DNA of 64,000 nt from JBBTTE01 sp038064375 (GCA_038064375.1 JBBTTF010000001.1:310001-374000), one strand, 5' to 3'; positions 42,442-50,318 are shown, counted from the stretch's first letter. Numbers and translations are program-made. The notes: generated from the letters alone by a model not told the origin.

Positions 42442-43197
42442 ATGAAGAGAAGGACAGGGGTACAGCTTAACTGCTTTTCGCCACCAGTGATGTTGGCTAC
42501 ACTTGCTGTCGAGTCCTTCTTGATCGTTTATACGATTTGGCGCTACAAAATGTCGGTGTTGGTGCGCTTGACTGTGGTTGCTTTGACAGCTTTGGCTGTT
42601 TTTCAGCTGAGCGAGTACTTTGTCTGCACTGGTCATGGCCCTAATGCAGCGAACTGGTCACGAGTCGGTTTTGTGGCGATCACTGTATTGCCACCAGTCG
42701 GACTGCATATCCTTCATCAACTGGCCGGTAAGCCCAATCGTCGCTTGCTAGCGGCTGCTTACGCTAGTATGACGGGCTTTATCGCAGTATTCCTTACATA
42801 CGACATGGCGTTTTTGGGACATCAGTGCACTGGTAATTATGTAATGTTCCAGATCGGTGAGACTTTGGGCGGGATGTACTATGTCTACTACTTTAGCTGG
42901 CTGTTTACGGCGATTACGCTTGGTGTACATTGGGCTAATCAATTGCAAGAAAAGGGTAAGAAGGTTCGGCTACAACTAGAGAGTGTTCGCGCCCTGATCG
43001 TCGGCTACTTGGTCTTCTTGATACCGGTGGCAGTCGCGAATGCCCTTAATCCAGCCTCAAGACAAGGCATTCCAAGCATTATGTGCGGCTTTGCAATTAT
43101 GTTTGCGCTTATATTGACACTATATGTACTACCTCGTGTTGCCGAATCCAAGCAGATTGAAGAAAAATCAAAAAAAGATGCGACACAGAAGGCCTAA
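42442..43197 (+). CDS. seven-helix membrane protein of unknown function
   Basis: 251 residues with about seven hydrophobic helices. Four cysteines lie in or near membrane segments (for example in YFVCTGHGPN and LGHQCTGNY), and the tail is Lys/Glu-rich. The topology resembles small sensor-type 7TM proteins (histidine-kinase N-terminal or MASE-like regions), but no catalytic domain is attached. Function unknown. It has its own extended -10 box. Confidence 0.7.
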   Translation: MKRRTGVQLNCFSPPVMLATLAVESFLIVYTIWRYKMSVLVRLTVVALTALAVFQLSEYFVCTGHGPNAANWSRVGFVAITVLPPVGLHILHQLAGKPNRRLLAAAYASMTGFIAVFLTYDMAFLGHQCTGNYVMFQIGETLGGMYYVYYFSWLFTAITLGVHWANQLQEKGKKVRLQLESVRALIVGYLVFLIPVAVANALNPASRQGIPSIMCGFAIMFALILTLYVLPRVAESKQIEEKSKKDATQKA

Positions 43198-43340
43198 GCA
43201 CTAACGACACAAGACCTTTGACAAATACCTCAAATCCATTATGCTTATACATAGATCGTGCGCAACAATGCGGCGCGTGAAACAAAAAGATAAAACAAAA
43301 ATATCCTCACCTCGCCCGTCGCAGGGTGGGCGCGCACGAA

Positions 43341-43384
43341 ATACGATACAAGCCAAGCCAGACAAATGCTTGGCTTTGTCGTAT
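43341..43384. terminator. imperfect inverted repeat, possible terminator
   Basis: AAGCCAAGC (43350-43358) pairs with GCTTGGCTT (43368-43376), and the outer ATACGA pairs with TCGTAT across a small internal loop. There is no clear T-tract. It lies between two same-direction genes, just before the corA promoter. The remainder of 43198-43424 holds nothing else I can support apart from a GC-rich CGCCC/GGGCG hairpin near 43315-43332. Confidence 0.45.
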
Positions 43385-43399
43385 AGCCAACCGATGAGC

Positions 43400-43416
43400 T
43401 ATAATACAGCCAAGGA
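43400..43416 (+). promoter_or_regulatory. -10 box and Shine-Dalgarno of corA
   Basis: TATAAT (43400-43405), then AAGGA (43412-43416) 8 nt before the ATG at 43425. Confidence 0.6.
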
Positions 43417-43424
43417 TTACAGTT

Positions 43425-44360
43425 ATGATTAAATACTTCTACAAAAGCCTGCGCAGCGATACGGTTAAAGAGCTCGATACACCGCAGCGCGGTACATGGA
43501 TTCATGCCGAATCGCCTACCAAGAGCGAGGTCGAGGAGCTAGCAAAGCGATTTAACGTAGAGCTTGGCTACCTAGAGGACGCACTCGACGAAGACGAAAT
43601 GCCACGTCTTGAGCGTGAAGGCGAGCAGGGCTATATCTTTGTTCGATATGCCCACAAGTCAGCAGATGGCGAGATGGACACCGCGCCGCTGCTAATTATG
43701 TTTGATAACGAGTTGATGATGACGGTATCGCCGTTCCACTTGCCATCTGTTGACGCTTTACTTGACGGCAAAGGCAAGACCGACTTTGCTACAACCCAGC
43801 GCACCAAGTTGATTTTGCTAATTCTGTCTCACATTAGTGATCAATATGACGTGTCGATTAGTCAGACAAGCCGTAAGATTAAGGGGATCCGCTCTCGCTT
43901 GCGCACCCAAGGCATTACCAACCAAGACTTTATCGACTTTGCGACGATTGAGGATGGCCTCAGCGAGTTTATGACCTCATTGCAGCCTACTAACGCCACG
44001 CTACGACGCCTGTTGGCTGGCCGGCAGCTACAGATGTTTGAGGAAGATCAGGACCTTGTAGAGGACCTATTGCTCAACAACGAGCAGTCAATTGAGGCGA
44101 TTCGGTCCAATCTGCGAGCAATTAGCAACATTCGCGAGGCTTATACAGCGATTAGCAGCAACAACCTTAACCGCACCATTACCTTGCTAACCGTCGCCAC
44201 CATCTTGGTTGCCTTGCCAAATGTCTTCTTTAGCCTTTACGGCACCAATATTCCTCTGCCTTTCCAAGATACCGTGTGGGCCTTTGAGGCAATCGTTGGC
44301 TTTAACATCGCAATCATCGCTATCGCTATACTCATCCTTCGCAAAAAACGCATAGTCTAG
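43425..44360 (+). CDS. corA: CorA-family divalent metal transporter
   Basis: 311 residues. A cytoplasmic alpha/beta funnel and long stalk helices (VEDLLLNNEQSIEAIRSNLRAI) are followed by two C-terminal membrane helices (about 248-270 and 283-304). The selectivity-loop motif is YGTN (272-275), whereas classical CorA has YGMN. The Met-to-Thr change could alter ion preference. It imports Mg2+ or possibly another divalent ion as a pentamer. It ends 45 nt before tRNA-Ala. Confidence 0.9.
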   Translation: MIKYFYKSLRSDTVKELDTPQRGTWIHAESPTKSEVEELAKRFNVELGYLEDALDEDEMPRLEREGEQGYIFVRYAHKSADGEMDTAPLLIMFDNELMMTVSPFHLPSVDALLDGKGKTDFATTQRTKLILLILSHISDQYDVSISQTSRKIKGIRSRLRTQGITNQDFIDFATIEDGLSEFMTSLQPTNATLRRLLAGRQLQMFEEDQDLVEDLLLNNEQSIEAIRSNLRAISNIREAYTAISSNNLNRTITLLTVATILVALPNVFFSLYGTNIPLPFQDTVWAFEAIVGFNIAIIAIAILILRKKRIV

Positions 44361-44405
44361 CTTTATTACCTCTGTTTTGGTAGAATTGTTCTAAGTTTGG
44401 CGCGA

Positions 44406-44482
<77 letters not shown>

Positions 44483-44486
44483 AAAC

Positions 44487-44515
44487 TTGACAATAGATAT
44501 TAACAGTGGCAGACT
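44487..44515 (+). promoter_or_regulatory. promoter of the attenuator-like leader
   Basis: Perfect -35 TTGACA (44487-44492), 17-nt spacer, weak -10 CAGACT (44510-44515). The ATG of the leader peptide lies 6 nt further, the leaderless spacing used elsewhere here. TAAAAT (44515-44520) is an alternative -10 but spaced 22 nt. Confidence 0.5.
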
Positions 44516-44521
44516 AAAATC

Positions 44522-44578
44522 ATGATAAGTGTACAACAGAGCAACATTCTCCTCGTGAAGGTGGTACTCTCCCGATAA
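44522..44578 (+). CDS. 18-residue Ile/Leu/Val-rich leader peptide
   Basis: It encodes MISVQQSNILLVKVVLSR; the run ILLVKVVL is what one expects of a branched-chain amino-acid or ribosome-stalling leader. Its TAA stop forms the loop of a CCCG-ATAA-CGGG hairpin (44571-44582), and a strong intrinsic terminator follows 27 nt later. The downstream gene encodes a 73-residue protein of unknown function, so the regulated output is not obvious. Confidence 0.5.
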   Translation: MISVQQSNILLVKVVLSR

Positions 44579-44605
44579 CGGGCGCTTTGATTTTTATCGA
44601 AAACC

Positions 44606-44635
44606 AACAGCTCCCGCCAACAGGGAGCTGTTTTT
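44606..44635 (+). terminator. intrinsic terminator of the leader
   Basis: AACAGCTCCC (44606-44615) and GGGAGCTGTT (44623-44632) form a perfect 10-bp stem with a 7-nt loop, followed by a T-tract to 44635. Its 3' arm GGGAG could alternatively pair with CTCCC at 44569-44573 upstream. Confidence 0.9.
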
Positions 44636-44659
44636 AATATAAGGAATAAGGGATACAAA

Positions 44660-44881
44660 ATGCACCAAAGACCATCAATGGAATCAACGATTAGACCATC
44701 AGACGCAAAAGCGCCCTTTATTGCGCCTGATGCACCAGGTAGTGGCATAAAAGAGGGTCTAGCAGAGCAGATTGAGCGAAGCCGGAACGCTGCCCGCGAG
44801 GCAGGCAGGCTAATGATCAAGGACCCAGTTGAAGGGGATGTTATTAATGTTAGTCCAGACGAGGCCGGTGCGAGCGCTTAG
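44660..44881 (+). CDS. small hypothetical protein behind the attenuator
   Basis: 73 residues, Ala/Pro/Glu-rich, without membrane segment or recognised motif. It begins 25 nt after the terminator T-tract, with AAGG and AGGG sequences 8-18 nt before the ATG. It is therefore expressed either by readthrough of the terminator or from an unseen promoter. It overlaps the convergent gene's stop by 4 nt. Confidence 0.55.
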   Translation: MHQRPSMESTIRPSDAKAPFIAPDAPGSGIKEGLAEQIERSRNAAREAGRLMIKDPVEGDVINVSPDEAGASA

Positions 44882-45510
44882 TTAGCGGGGAAGACTCGAA
44901 CAGTTCCTAGGGAGAGGCGAAGAGAGATCGTTATTAAGTGAAGGTTGACGACGACTACGCTAAAGGAGAGTAGAGCATACAAGATTCCCTCAATGCTTAG
45001 TATGTCAGCGGCGCTGGCATGGGCAGCGGTGATGCTGTAGGGGATTATTAACTTCCAGAAGGCGACCGCAAAGCCTACTAGCAGTAGGCTGCCGATAACT
45101 CGTAGTATCAAATGCTCGGCGGTTGTGGTCAGCAAGAGTTTGGGCTTGATGTTGGTGTAGTTAAGCGACTCCCTGACTTCTGCGGCCCTTGCAATGGAGT
45201 GGATTACAGAAGCGGCAATAGCATATACCGCTAGTCCAGCCAGACTCCATAGCACTAGAAGCGGCCAACTGCTACCTAGCGTTGGCTTTTGTGTCTGTAC
45301 AAGTTGATCTGGTGTCGTGAGTGCTGGCTGAGGGGTGTCTTGCTGCCATGATAGTAGCTGCTGAGTCAGGCTATCGTTGTTGATTGCAAAGACCAAGAGA
45401 GCGCCGCCGCTGATCAGAAGGGCAACCACAATGGTGATGACGCCGCTTAGCCATGAGGGTGTGGCCAATAGCTCAATTACCTTACGGTCGTCAGTTGATA
45501 ATTTGAACAT
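44878..45510 (-). CDS. polytopic membrane protein of unknown function
   Basis: 210 residues from the ATG at 45510. Hydrophobic helices lie near 20-42, 85-110, 130-155 and 175-200. A Pro/Gln-rich loop follows the first helix. The TATACT box (45520-45525) ends 9 nt before this ATG on the minus strand. The frame extends 22 codons upstream to 45576, but those lie over the promoter and lack the character of the rest. Function unknown. Confidence 0.7.
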   Translation of the reverse strand: MFKLSTDDRKVIELLATPSWLSGVITIVVALLISGGALLVFAINNDSLTQQLLSWQQDTPQPALTTPDQLVQTQKPTLGSSWPLLVLWSLAGLAVYAIAASVIHSIARAAEVRESLNYTNIKPKLLLTTTAEHLILRVIGSLLLVGFAVAFWKLIIPYSITAAHASAADILSIEGILYALLSFSVVVVNLHLITISLRLSLGTVRVFPAN

Positions 45511-45606
45511 ATTGCCATAAGTATAATTCAGGGGAGTCACTAACGGCAAATAAAGTGTCGCTAGCCTTGTGCTCATCTGTTATTTAACGTAAAATAGGTT
45601 GGTTGT

Positions 45607-45682
45607 GGCTCTTTAGCTCAGTTGGTAGAGCAACGGATTGAAGCTCCGTGTGTCCCCAGTTCGAGTCTGGGAGGAGCCACCA
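45607..45682 (+). tRNA. tRNA-Phe, anticodon GAA
   Basis: 76 nt, CCA encoded. Acceptor GGCTCTT/GGGAGCC-type pairing, anticodon arm ACGGATTGAAGCTCCGT, T-loop TTCGAGT. Confidence 0.95.
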
Positions 45683-45738
45683 TAATTCTTGATTTCTAAC
45701 CTGTTAATAGGTAAGATAGATCGGAACAAAACACTCGT

Positions 45739-45815
45739 GCGGGTGTAGCTCAGTTGTTTAGAGCGCATCCTTGCCAAGGATGAGGCCAGGGGTTAGAGTC
45801 CCCTCACCCGCACCA
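45739..45815 (+). tRNA. tRNA-Gly, anticodon GCC, with altered elbow
   Basis: 77 nt, CCA encoded. Acceptor GCGGGTG/CACCCGC and anticodon arm CATCCTTGCCAAGGATG are perfect. The D-loop reads AGTTGTTTA where the other tRNAs here have AGTTGG (position 19 is T). The T-loop is TTAGAGT, so position 56 is A in place of C. The universal G19-C56 pair is thus replaced by T19-A56. The 3' end also encodes the last codons and stop of the recombinase on the other strand and is the likely integration site. Confidence 0.9.
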
Positions 45816-47300
45816 AATATCTGAATTATGAGCCGAAAGGCTCTTTTTCTTTGCCTCAACAATGGTTTTAAAGGGGTCGTTTAGTATATAAGACAGCTTT
45901 TTGTCCTTTAGTTCAATGTTTGAAAGTACGTATTCTAGCAACTTCTGTCTTAGCCCCTCATCGCTCTCTTTAAACAGCTGGTCAGCCCTTTGAGCCAAGT
46001 CTAACAGGTAAGAAGCGGTTACTTGGAACTGCTTGTTGTCGTTTGTTAGCAACTTTAGGCGGTCATTCAATTCCTGCTGTTTCTTTTCTAGCTCAGTTGC
46101 AATTTCATCGTGGAATGTCTGTGTAATACGACCCTCAAGCAAGTCATAGTAAACCTTACGCATCTTTTCCTTGAGTTTGTCATACTCGGCACGGGTATGT
46201 TCAATGGTTTGAGTAAAGTATGTTTGTTGGTCATCGTGCCGATTACGTAGCTCAACTATAACTTTACCTAGCCAATTCTCTGGTACGTCTATAAACCCTA
46301 TATCTGTCGCTACCTCATCAATAACGAGGCTCACGGCTGTATTGGGGTTATCACATTTAGAGTTGGCACATCGCAAATACACAGTGTTGCGAGCCTTGAA
46401 TGGCGATACGGCACGTCCGCACTTGCCACACTTCACTATCTTCTTGAGTGTAAAGTCTTTGCTGTCGTACTTGGTCTTTTCGTGTTTTCGCTCATCACGG
46501 ACACGCTGTACTTGGTTATATAAGCCACGACTGATGAGCGGCGGGTACTTGTGTGGATAGCGTCTGCCAGCGTGAACCATAAAGCCGCAATAAAACTCAT
46601 TGCTCAAAATCCGTTCAAGAAATGCCTTGTTCGGTGCTTTACTGCCAGCAATGTTGCTGCGAAAGCCCATAGCACCAAGCTCCTTAGCGATAACTGCGTA
46701 CGATACGCCTCTTGCTCGCATCTCAAACGCCTTTACTATGTAGTGTGCCTTTGTGTCGTCAACCTCAATATCTTTGAGGGGTTTTTGGGGCGTACCGCCT
46801 TTCAGCACGTTCTTATAGCCAATTGGTGCTCTATGTACCCAAATACCCTCACTCAGCATCTGTTCAAAGCGGCGTTTGACGTTATCACGAATACTATCTG
46901 AGTAGTATTTTGCCAATGCCATACCAATACCAAGCCGAAACCAATCAGCTGCTGATGAGTTTTTATCAATGTACAGGCTATCGTTCGGGAAGTGCAGCTC
47001 AATCTTGCCTTGCTTGACCAACTGCTGCAATGCTTTTACTTCTTCTTGGCTACTATCACGAGTAAGGCGGTCTATCTTGTCAAAGACTACGTAGCACAAG
47101 CCAGTTTGCTTGTGGATGTGTTCAACGAGTTTACTGAACTTCTGTCGTACGTCCTTATGAGCACTCTCGTCAAACTCGTGATACTCAGAGGGTAGTTGCT
47201 TTTGTTCGGCATACCGTTCAAGCCGCAACTTCTGAGCTGGCAACGCTTTACGTTGCTCAATATCTGATACTCGTGCGATTAAAATTAGCTTAGTTTCCAT
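45804..47300 (-). CDS. large serine recombinase (integrase)
   Basis: 498 residues. The N-terminal resolvase catalytic domain has the nucleophile Ser12 in ARVSDIEQ and the downstream segment FDKIDRLTRDSSQEE. The Recombinase domain (about 155-265, APIGYKNV) is followed by a zinc ribbon (CGKCGRAVSPF...CANSKC) and a long coiled coil (about 355-440), the architecture of phage and ICE serine integrases. It should integrate and excise the surrounding element. AAGGAG lies 9 nt before the ATG. The last residues WCG and the stop codon are encoded by tRNA-Gly sequence, so the gene end would change on excision. Confidence 0.93.
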   Translation of the reverse strand: METKLILIARVSDIEQRKALPAQKLRLERYAEQKQLPSEYHEFDESAHKDVRQKFSKLVEHIHKQTGLCYVVFDKIDRLTRDSSQEEVKALQQLVKQGKIELHFPNDSLYIDKNSSAADWFRLGIGMALAKYYSDSIRDNVKRRFEQMLSEGIWVHRAPIGYKNVLKGGTPQKPLKDIEVDDTKAHYIVKAFEMRARGVSYAVIAKELGAMGFRSNIAGSKAPNKAFLERILSNEFYCGFMVHAGRRYPHKYPPLISRGLYNQVQRVRDERKHEKTKYDSKDFTLKKIVKCGKCGRAVSPFKARNTVYLRCANSKCDNPNTAVSLVIDEVATDIGFIDVPENWLGKVIVELRNRHDDQQTYFTQTIEHTRAEYDKLKEKMRKVYYDLLEGRITQTFHDEIATELEKKQQELNDRLKLLTNDNKQFQVTASYLLDLAQRADQLFKESDEGLRQKLLEYVLSNIELKDKKLSYILNDPFKTIVEAKKKSLSAHNSDIWCG

Positions 47301-47327
47301 AATTGTTTACTCCTTTATAACTTAACA

Positions 47328-48449
47328 TTACTTACCAGTATTTTCAATGTTTGATAGAAAATCCGACATATGTGTTGGTGTGAACTGCTGCAACGCCTCG
47401 TCTATATGCAAAAAGGCTGTAAAGCGGTATTCCTTTGGGGATTTGAGCAGCGGTTTGATGCGATACCACGCTTGCTTGCCATAACGAGCCTCAAGCACGT
47501 TGCGTAGCCCGACATTACCAACTTGATTGGCAATAACCAGTCCAGCGACTGCCGCAAGTGCAGCTTGTGGTGTTACGTTGTCATTTGCCTCAAGATAGTT
47601 TTGCAGTAGCTCGTACGGTTCTTTTACGTCTAACGCCAGCATATCCATATTGCTCGTCAGTTTATTCCAATGCTTGAGCAGTGTGTTTTGGCACAACTTC
47701 TGTTTGTAAAGGCTCTCGAACGTCCACTGTTCCAGTTCGGGGTAGGCTCGCTTGATAGAGGCTCTACCGACAAAACGTACTTCATATCTGAATACTTCCA
47801 TTGGTCTGTGTTCAGACAAACTCTCAAGTAAATTGAGCTGCACGGTGCTGTCTTTTTCAAATGCTCGTTTGCCGCTTTTCTTTGCTTTTAGCAGGTCAGC
47901 CATTTTGTCGTAAAAGGCTATATCAAGTGAATTGGCGTGAATGTGTACGACGTGTCCATCACGAAAGTCCGTTTTCTGTAAGTCGTACGTTTTGCTCACG
48001 TCTAGCTTGCCCATTGTATTGAGGATTGTTTGGCACGATGTGTAGTCAAGAAACACAATGTTCTTGGACGGATGCCAAGCTGCAATATCGGCGTTGGCAA
48101 GCTGTGGCTTGAAGAACTTATGACCAGTTAGCTCATATAAAGCTGCTTGAAGTGCTGTCAGCAGTGCATCAAAATCGTTTTCAGTCAGCTCGTCAAAGTT
48201 GTTGCCGAACAACATCTTTGGTGCTGAAAACTCAACTGCCAGCTGGTATTCAACAGTCTTTCGTACCCGCTTGTACATCGTCAGACGGGGCATATACTTA
48301 CCCATCTTGGCGTACGTAGGCGAGGGGTTGAGCATTGCCTTACCAAAACCCCGACTGTTTACCAGAAGTTCAAGACTTGGCGAAAACCTGCCATTATCAA
48401 AGATGAGCGGGTTATGTACGGGTATGAGTAGTTTTACTGTGTCTATCAT
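47328..48449 (-). CDS. probable rolling-circle replication initiator, gene II/X family
   Basis: 373 residues from the ATG at 48449. The start MIDTVKLLIPVHNP and the segment HVVHIHANSLDIAFYDKMADL followed by a family-like VFRYEVRFVGRAS resemble the replication proteins of filamentous phages and related plasmids (II/X, CRI). Such proteins nick the plus-strand origin through tyrosine. The recombinase starts 28 nt downstream. The frame has an earlier start at 48485, but MIDTVKLL fits the usual N-terminus. The assignment is by motif memory and moderately certain. Confidence 0.65.
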   Translation of the reverse strand: MIDTVKLLIPVHNPLIFDNGRFSPSLELLVNSRGFGKAMLNPSPTYAKMGKYMPRLTMYKRVRKTVEYQLAVEFSAPKMLFGNNFDELTENDFDALLTALQAALYELTGHKFFKPQLANADIAAWHPSKNIVFLDYTSCQTILNTMGKLDVSKTYDLQKTDFRDGHVVHIHANSLDIAFYDKMADLLKAKKSGKRAFEKDSTVQLNLLESLSEHRPMEVFRYEVRFVGRASIKRAYPELEQWTFESLYKQKLCQNTLLKHWNKLTSNMDMLALDVKEPYELLQNYLEANDNVTPQAALAAVAGLVIANQVGNVGLRNVLEARYGKQAWYRIKPLLKSPKEYRFTAFLHIDEALQQFTPTHMSDFLSNIENTGK

Positions 48450-48738
48450 ACTGTTCATCACTTCTTTCAATGCCGCTGTGGGCAAACAGTTCGTTCATCT
48501 TTTCAATGATTGCTTTTTCAATGGCTTGTCCAGCCTGTTTCGTTATTGGATGACAGATGTGCATCTGGCGATTACCGACTTTTTTAGTTGGATAGACTAT
48601 GCGATAGCCCGTACCATCCAACAGACTGTGCAAACCGATAGAACCTAAATACAAACTGCCGTTTATTACACAGCTAGCAAATGCAACTAAGCTGCCACTC
48701 GTTTTTACGGGCGTTATATTTACTTCACTTACGTCCAT
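48412..48738 (-). CDS. spoVG: SpoVG family protein
   Basis: 108 residues. The family pattern is clear: MDVSEVNITPVKTSGSLVAF, a central strand region, YPTKKVGNRQMHICHPI and a C-terminal helix with AIEKAIIEKMNEL. SpoVG is a small RNA/DNA-binding regulator in Firmicutes; homologues are frequent on conjugative and phage-like elements. Its 3' end overlaps the replication gene by 38 nt and its 5' end overlaps a small ORF by 14 nt, so it lies in a compact operon. Confidence 0.85.
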   Translation of the reverse strand: MDVSEVNITPVKTSGSLVAFASCVINGSLYLGSIGLHSLLDGTGYRIVYPTKKVGNRQMHICHPITKQAGQAIEKAIIEKMNELFAHSGIERSDEQYDRHSKTTHTRT

Positions 48739-48853
48739 ATTTTTTACGCTCCTCAGTCGCCTTTTCGTGCTTATTAGCCCAGAGCCAAACCGTCATAAGC
48801 CAATCAATTAGCTTACGTAGTGACACTTGCAGTATCTTGTAAATCGTTACCAT
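48725..48853 (-). CDS. small element protein, amphipathic/hydrophobic
   Basis: 42 residues from the ATG at 48853, with AAAGGA 9 nt upstream. The central part (LIDWLMTVWLWANKH) is Trp-rich and hydrophobic and may contact the membrane; the tail is basic. It overlaps both neighbours (41 nt and 14 nt). Function unknown; the good ribosome-binding site is the main support. Confidence 0.5.
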   Translation of the reverse strand: MVTIYKILQVSLRKLIDWLMTVWLWANKHEKATEERKKYGRK

Positions 48854-49019
48854 CTTCGTCGTTCCTTTCATTACGTTGCTTTTGTGCAAAGTCCATCTGA
48901 ATAAGCACGTCAAAGAAACCGACCAAGTTACGAATGGCTTGCTCGCTTAGTTCCGCTGGCTGCGGTTTCGTAGCTTTCCTTTTCTGTTGGTTATTCTGCT
49001 GTCCTTGCATAATAACCAT
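48813..49019 (-). CDS. small element protein
   Basis: 68 residues, or 65 from the ATG at 49010. The N-terminus is Gln/Lys-rich (QGQQNNQQKRKATKPQ), followed by a helix (EQAIRNLVGFFDVLIQMDFA) and an acidic tail. No Shine-Dalgarno is visible. A 14-bp palindrome AGCTTA-TT-TAAGCT (49030-49043) lies directly upstream and may be an operator. Function unknown. Confidence 0.5.
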   Translation of the reverse strand: MVIMQGQQNNQQKRKATKPQPAELSEQAIRNLVGFFDVLIQMDFAQKQRNERNDEDGNDLQDTASVTT

Positions 49020-49029
49020 TAAGAAGAAC

Positions 49030-49043
49030 AGCTTATTTAAGCT
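49030..49043. promoter_or_regulatory. palindrome upstream of the small element genes
   Basis: AGCTTA-TT-TAAGCT, perfect 6-bp arms, in the only gap (49020-49076) of the leftward operon. Confidence 0.35.
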
Positions 49044-49076
49044 ATTTAAATCTGTGTATAAGTCGGGTTTTACAGA

Positions 49077-50273
49077 TTAGAGATACTCAGGGTTTACGAA
49101 AACCTCAATGCCCTCAAGCACAAAGTAGTTAGGCATTGTGCCATTTGAGGCAAGCAACACTTTTTGGTTGAGTTGAAATAGATAGCTACGTACCTTTTTA
49201 ATCCAATCCAGCTCGTCATCGGCAATCCGCTCGCCAAACGCTGCGTAAATTAAATCGTCAACATCCCATCGCTTACCGATATTGTCTTGCGTGGTCAATA
49301 AAGTGCGGGCAAGCAGTGTCTGTTTTGAGCTTATAGAAACACGTACATTGAATGACCCTATTTGAAGTGATGTAGTTGAGCGTTTGAAGCTGACGGTTGA
49401 GGGTGTGATAAGCTGTTGCCCTTGTTGGTTATCACGGGCAAGTAGCTGCTTCCGTAAGTCGTGTACTTCCTGCTTTAGGTCTTTAAAGGCAAGCACTAGG
49501 CTCGCATTATCAACAAACGTTAGTTTGCCAGCGTTGCTGGTCTGTGTGGCTGTTGCTGTGGCACTGAGGCTATCATCTTTTGCAACAACATCGTCTAAAG
49601 CAACATCTACTGTTTCAAAGCGGCTAAACTCAATGCTTGCAGTGAGCGAGCCAACATCAAATCGCAGGTTACGCAATATGCGTTCGTGTGCCGTATGAAA
49701 ATCGGCAAACATTGTTCTTGCTATGAGTGGTGCTTGAAAAGCGTCTTGAATGCTTTTTATTGAGGCGATGATGTTTTCCGTTGGGAACGTAACCAGTGAC
49801 TTTTGTATAGCGGCAAGTGCCGTAAACTGGTTTTGCGTAAACAGACTGCTCTTATAAATTGCCTCTATTGCAGGTGCTAGGGTTGCTTGAATACCGAACG
49901 CTCTATCTAATGCTGGCTGCAAAGCAAGCGTGGTCTTTTGCATATCAGCCACAATTTTCAGCATTGGCGATGTGTCTATGGCTTGAAGTGCTTGAAAGGC
50001 TGGGGACATTTTGTAAATGCCCTCTATTGCTTTAGTCATCGCACCAAAGTCGTATTGACTGGTTATGCTCTCAGCCATTTTGCGTAGCTGCTCGTGAGCC
50101 TGAGCTAGTTGCTCTTGTTGGCTTTTTGTAAGGGTTGAGCGGTCTTTAGCACTTAGTTCTTTGTATTCACGTAGCGTTAAGCCAGCCCGACCCTTTTTCT
50201 TAAAATCAGCAGTGGATACTGTAACGACTACAGGTTTCGGCGTATTGGGTTTTACTTTTGCGTCACTTTTCAT
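49077..50273 (-). CDS. unknown element protein with possible C-terminal winged helix
   Basis: 398 residues from the ATG at 50273 (GTG at 50276 is adjacent). The N-terminus is basic, then LTLREYKELSAKDRSTLTKSQQEQL. The middle is helical and Ala/Gln/Ile-rich (about 75-210). A coiled coil lies at about 265-285, and the C-terminal 90 residues (QTLLARTLLTTQDNIGKRWDV...FVLEGIEVFV) could be a winged-helix domain. No known family is recognised. It is the first gene of the leftward operon, opposite the HTH gene, so a regulatory or segregation role is possible but unproven. Confidence 0.65.
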   Translation of the reverse strand: MKSDAKVKPNTPKPVVVTVSTADFKKKGRAGLTLREYKELSAKDRSTLTKSQQEQLAQAHEQLRKMAESITSQYDFGAMTKAIEGIYKMSPAFQALQAIDTSPMLKIVADMQKTTLALQPALDRAFGIQATLAPAIEAIYKSSLFTQNQFTALAAIQKSLVTFPTENIIASIKSIQDAFQAPLIARTMFADFHTAHERILRNLRFDVGSLTASIEFSRFETVDVALDDVVAKDDSLSATATATQTSNAGKLTFVDNASLVLAFKDLKQEVHDLRKQLLARDNQQGQQLITPSTVSFKRSTTSLQIGSFNVRVSISSKQTLLARTLLTTQDNIGKRWDVDDLIYAAFGERIADDELDWIKKVRSYLFQLNQKVLLASNGTMPNYFVLEGIEVFVNPEYL

Positions 50274-50306
50274 CACTTCACTCTCATCTCACATTGGTAA
50301 GTCGTG

Positions 50307-50312
50307 TATAGT
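50307..50312 (+). promoter_or_regulatory. -10 box of the HTH gene
   Basis: TATAGT ends 6 nt before the ATG at 50319; no Shine-Dalgarno. It lies in the 42-nt divergent region between the two arms of the element. Confidence 0.55.
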
Positions 50313-50318
50313 TATAGT

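Noticed and set aside
44557..44583. GGTGGTAC resembling the conserved T-box antiterminator sequence
   Set aside because: There is no room for a stem I after tRNA-Ala, the flanking bases differ from the consensus, and the downstream gene is not amino-acid related. The same bases are explained as codons of the leader ORF.
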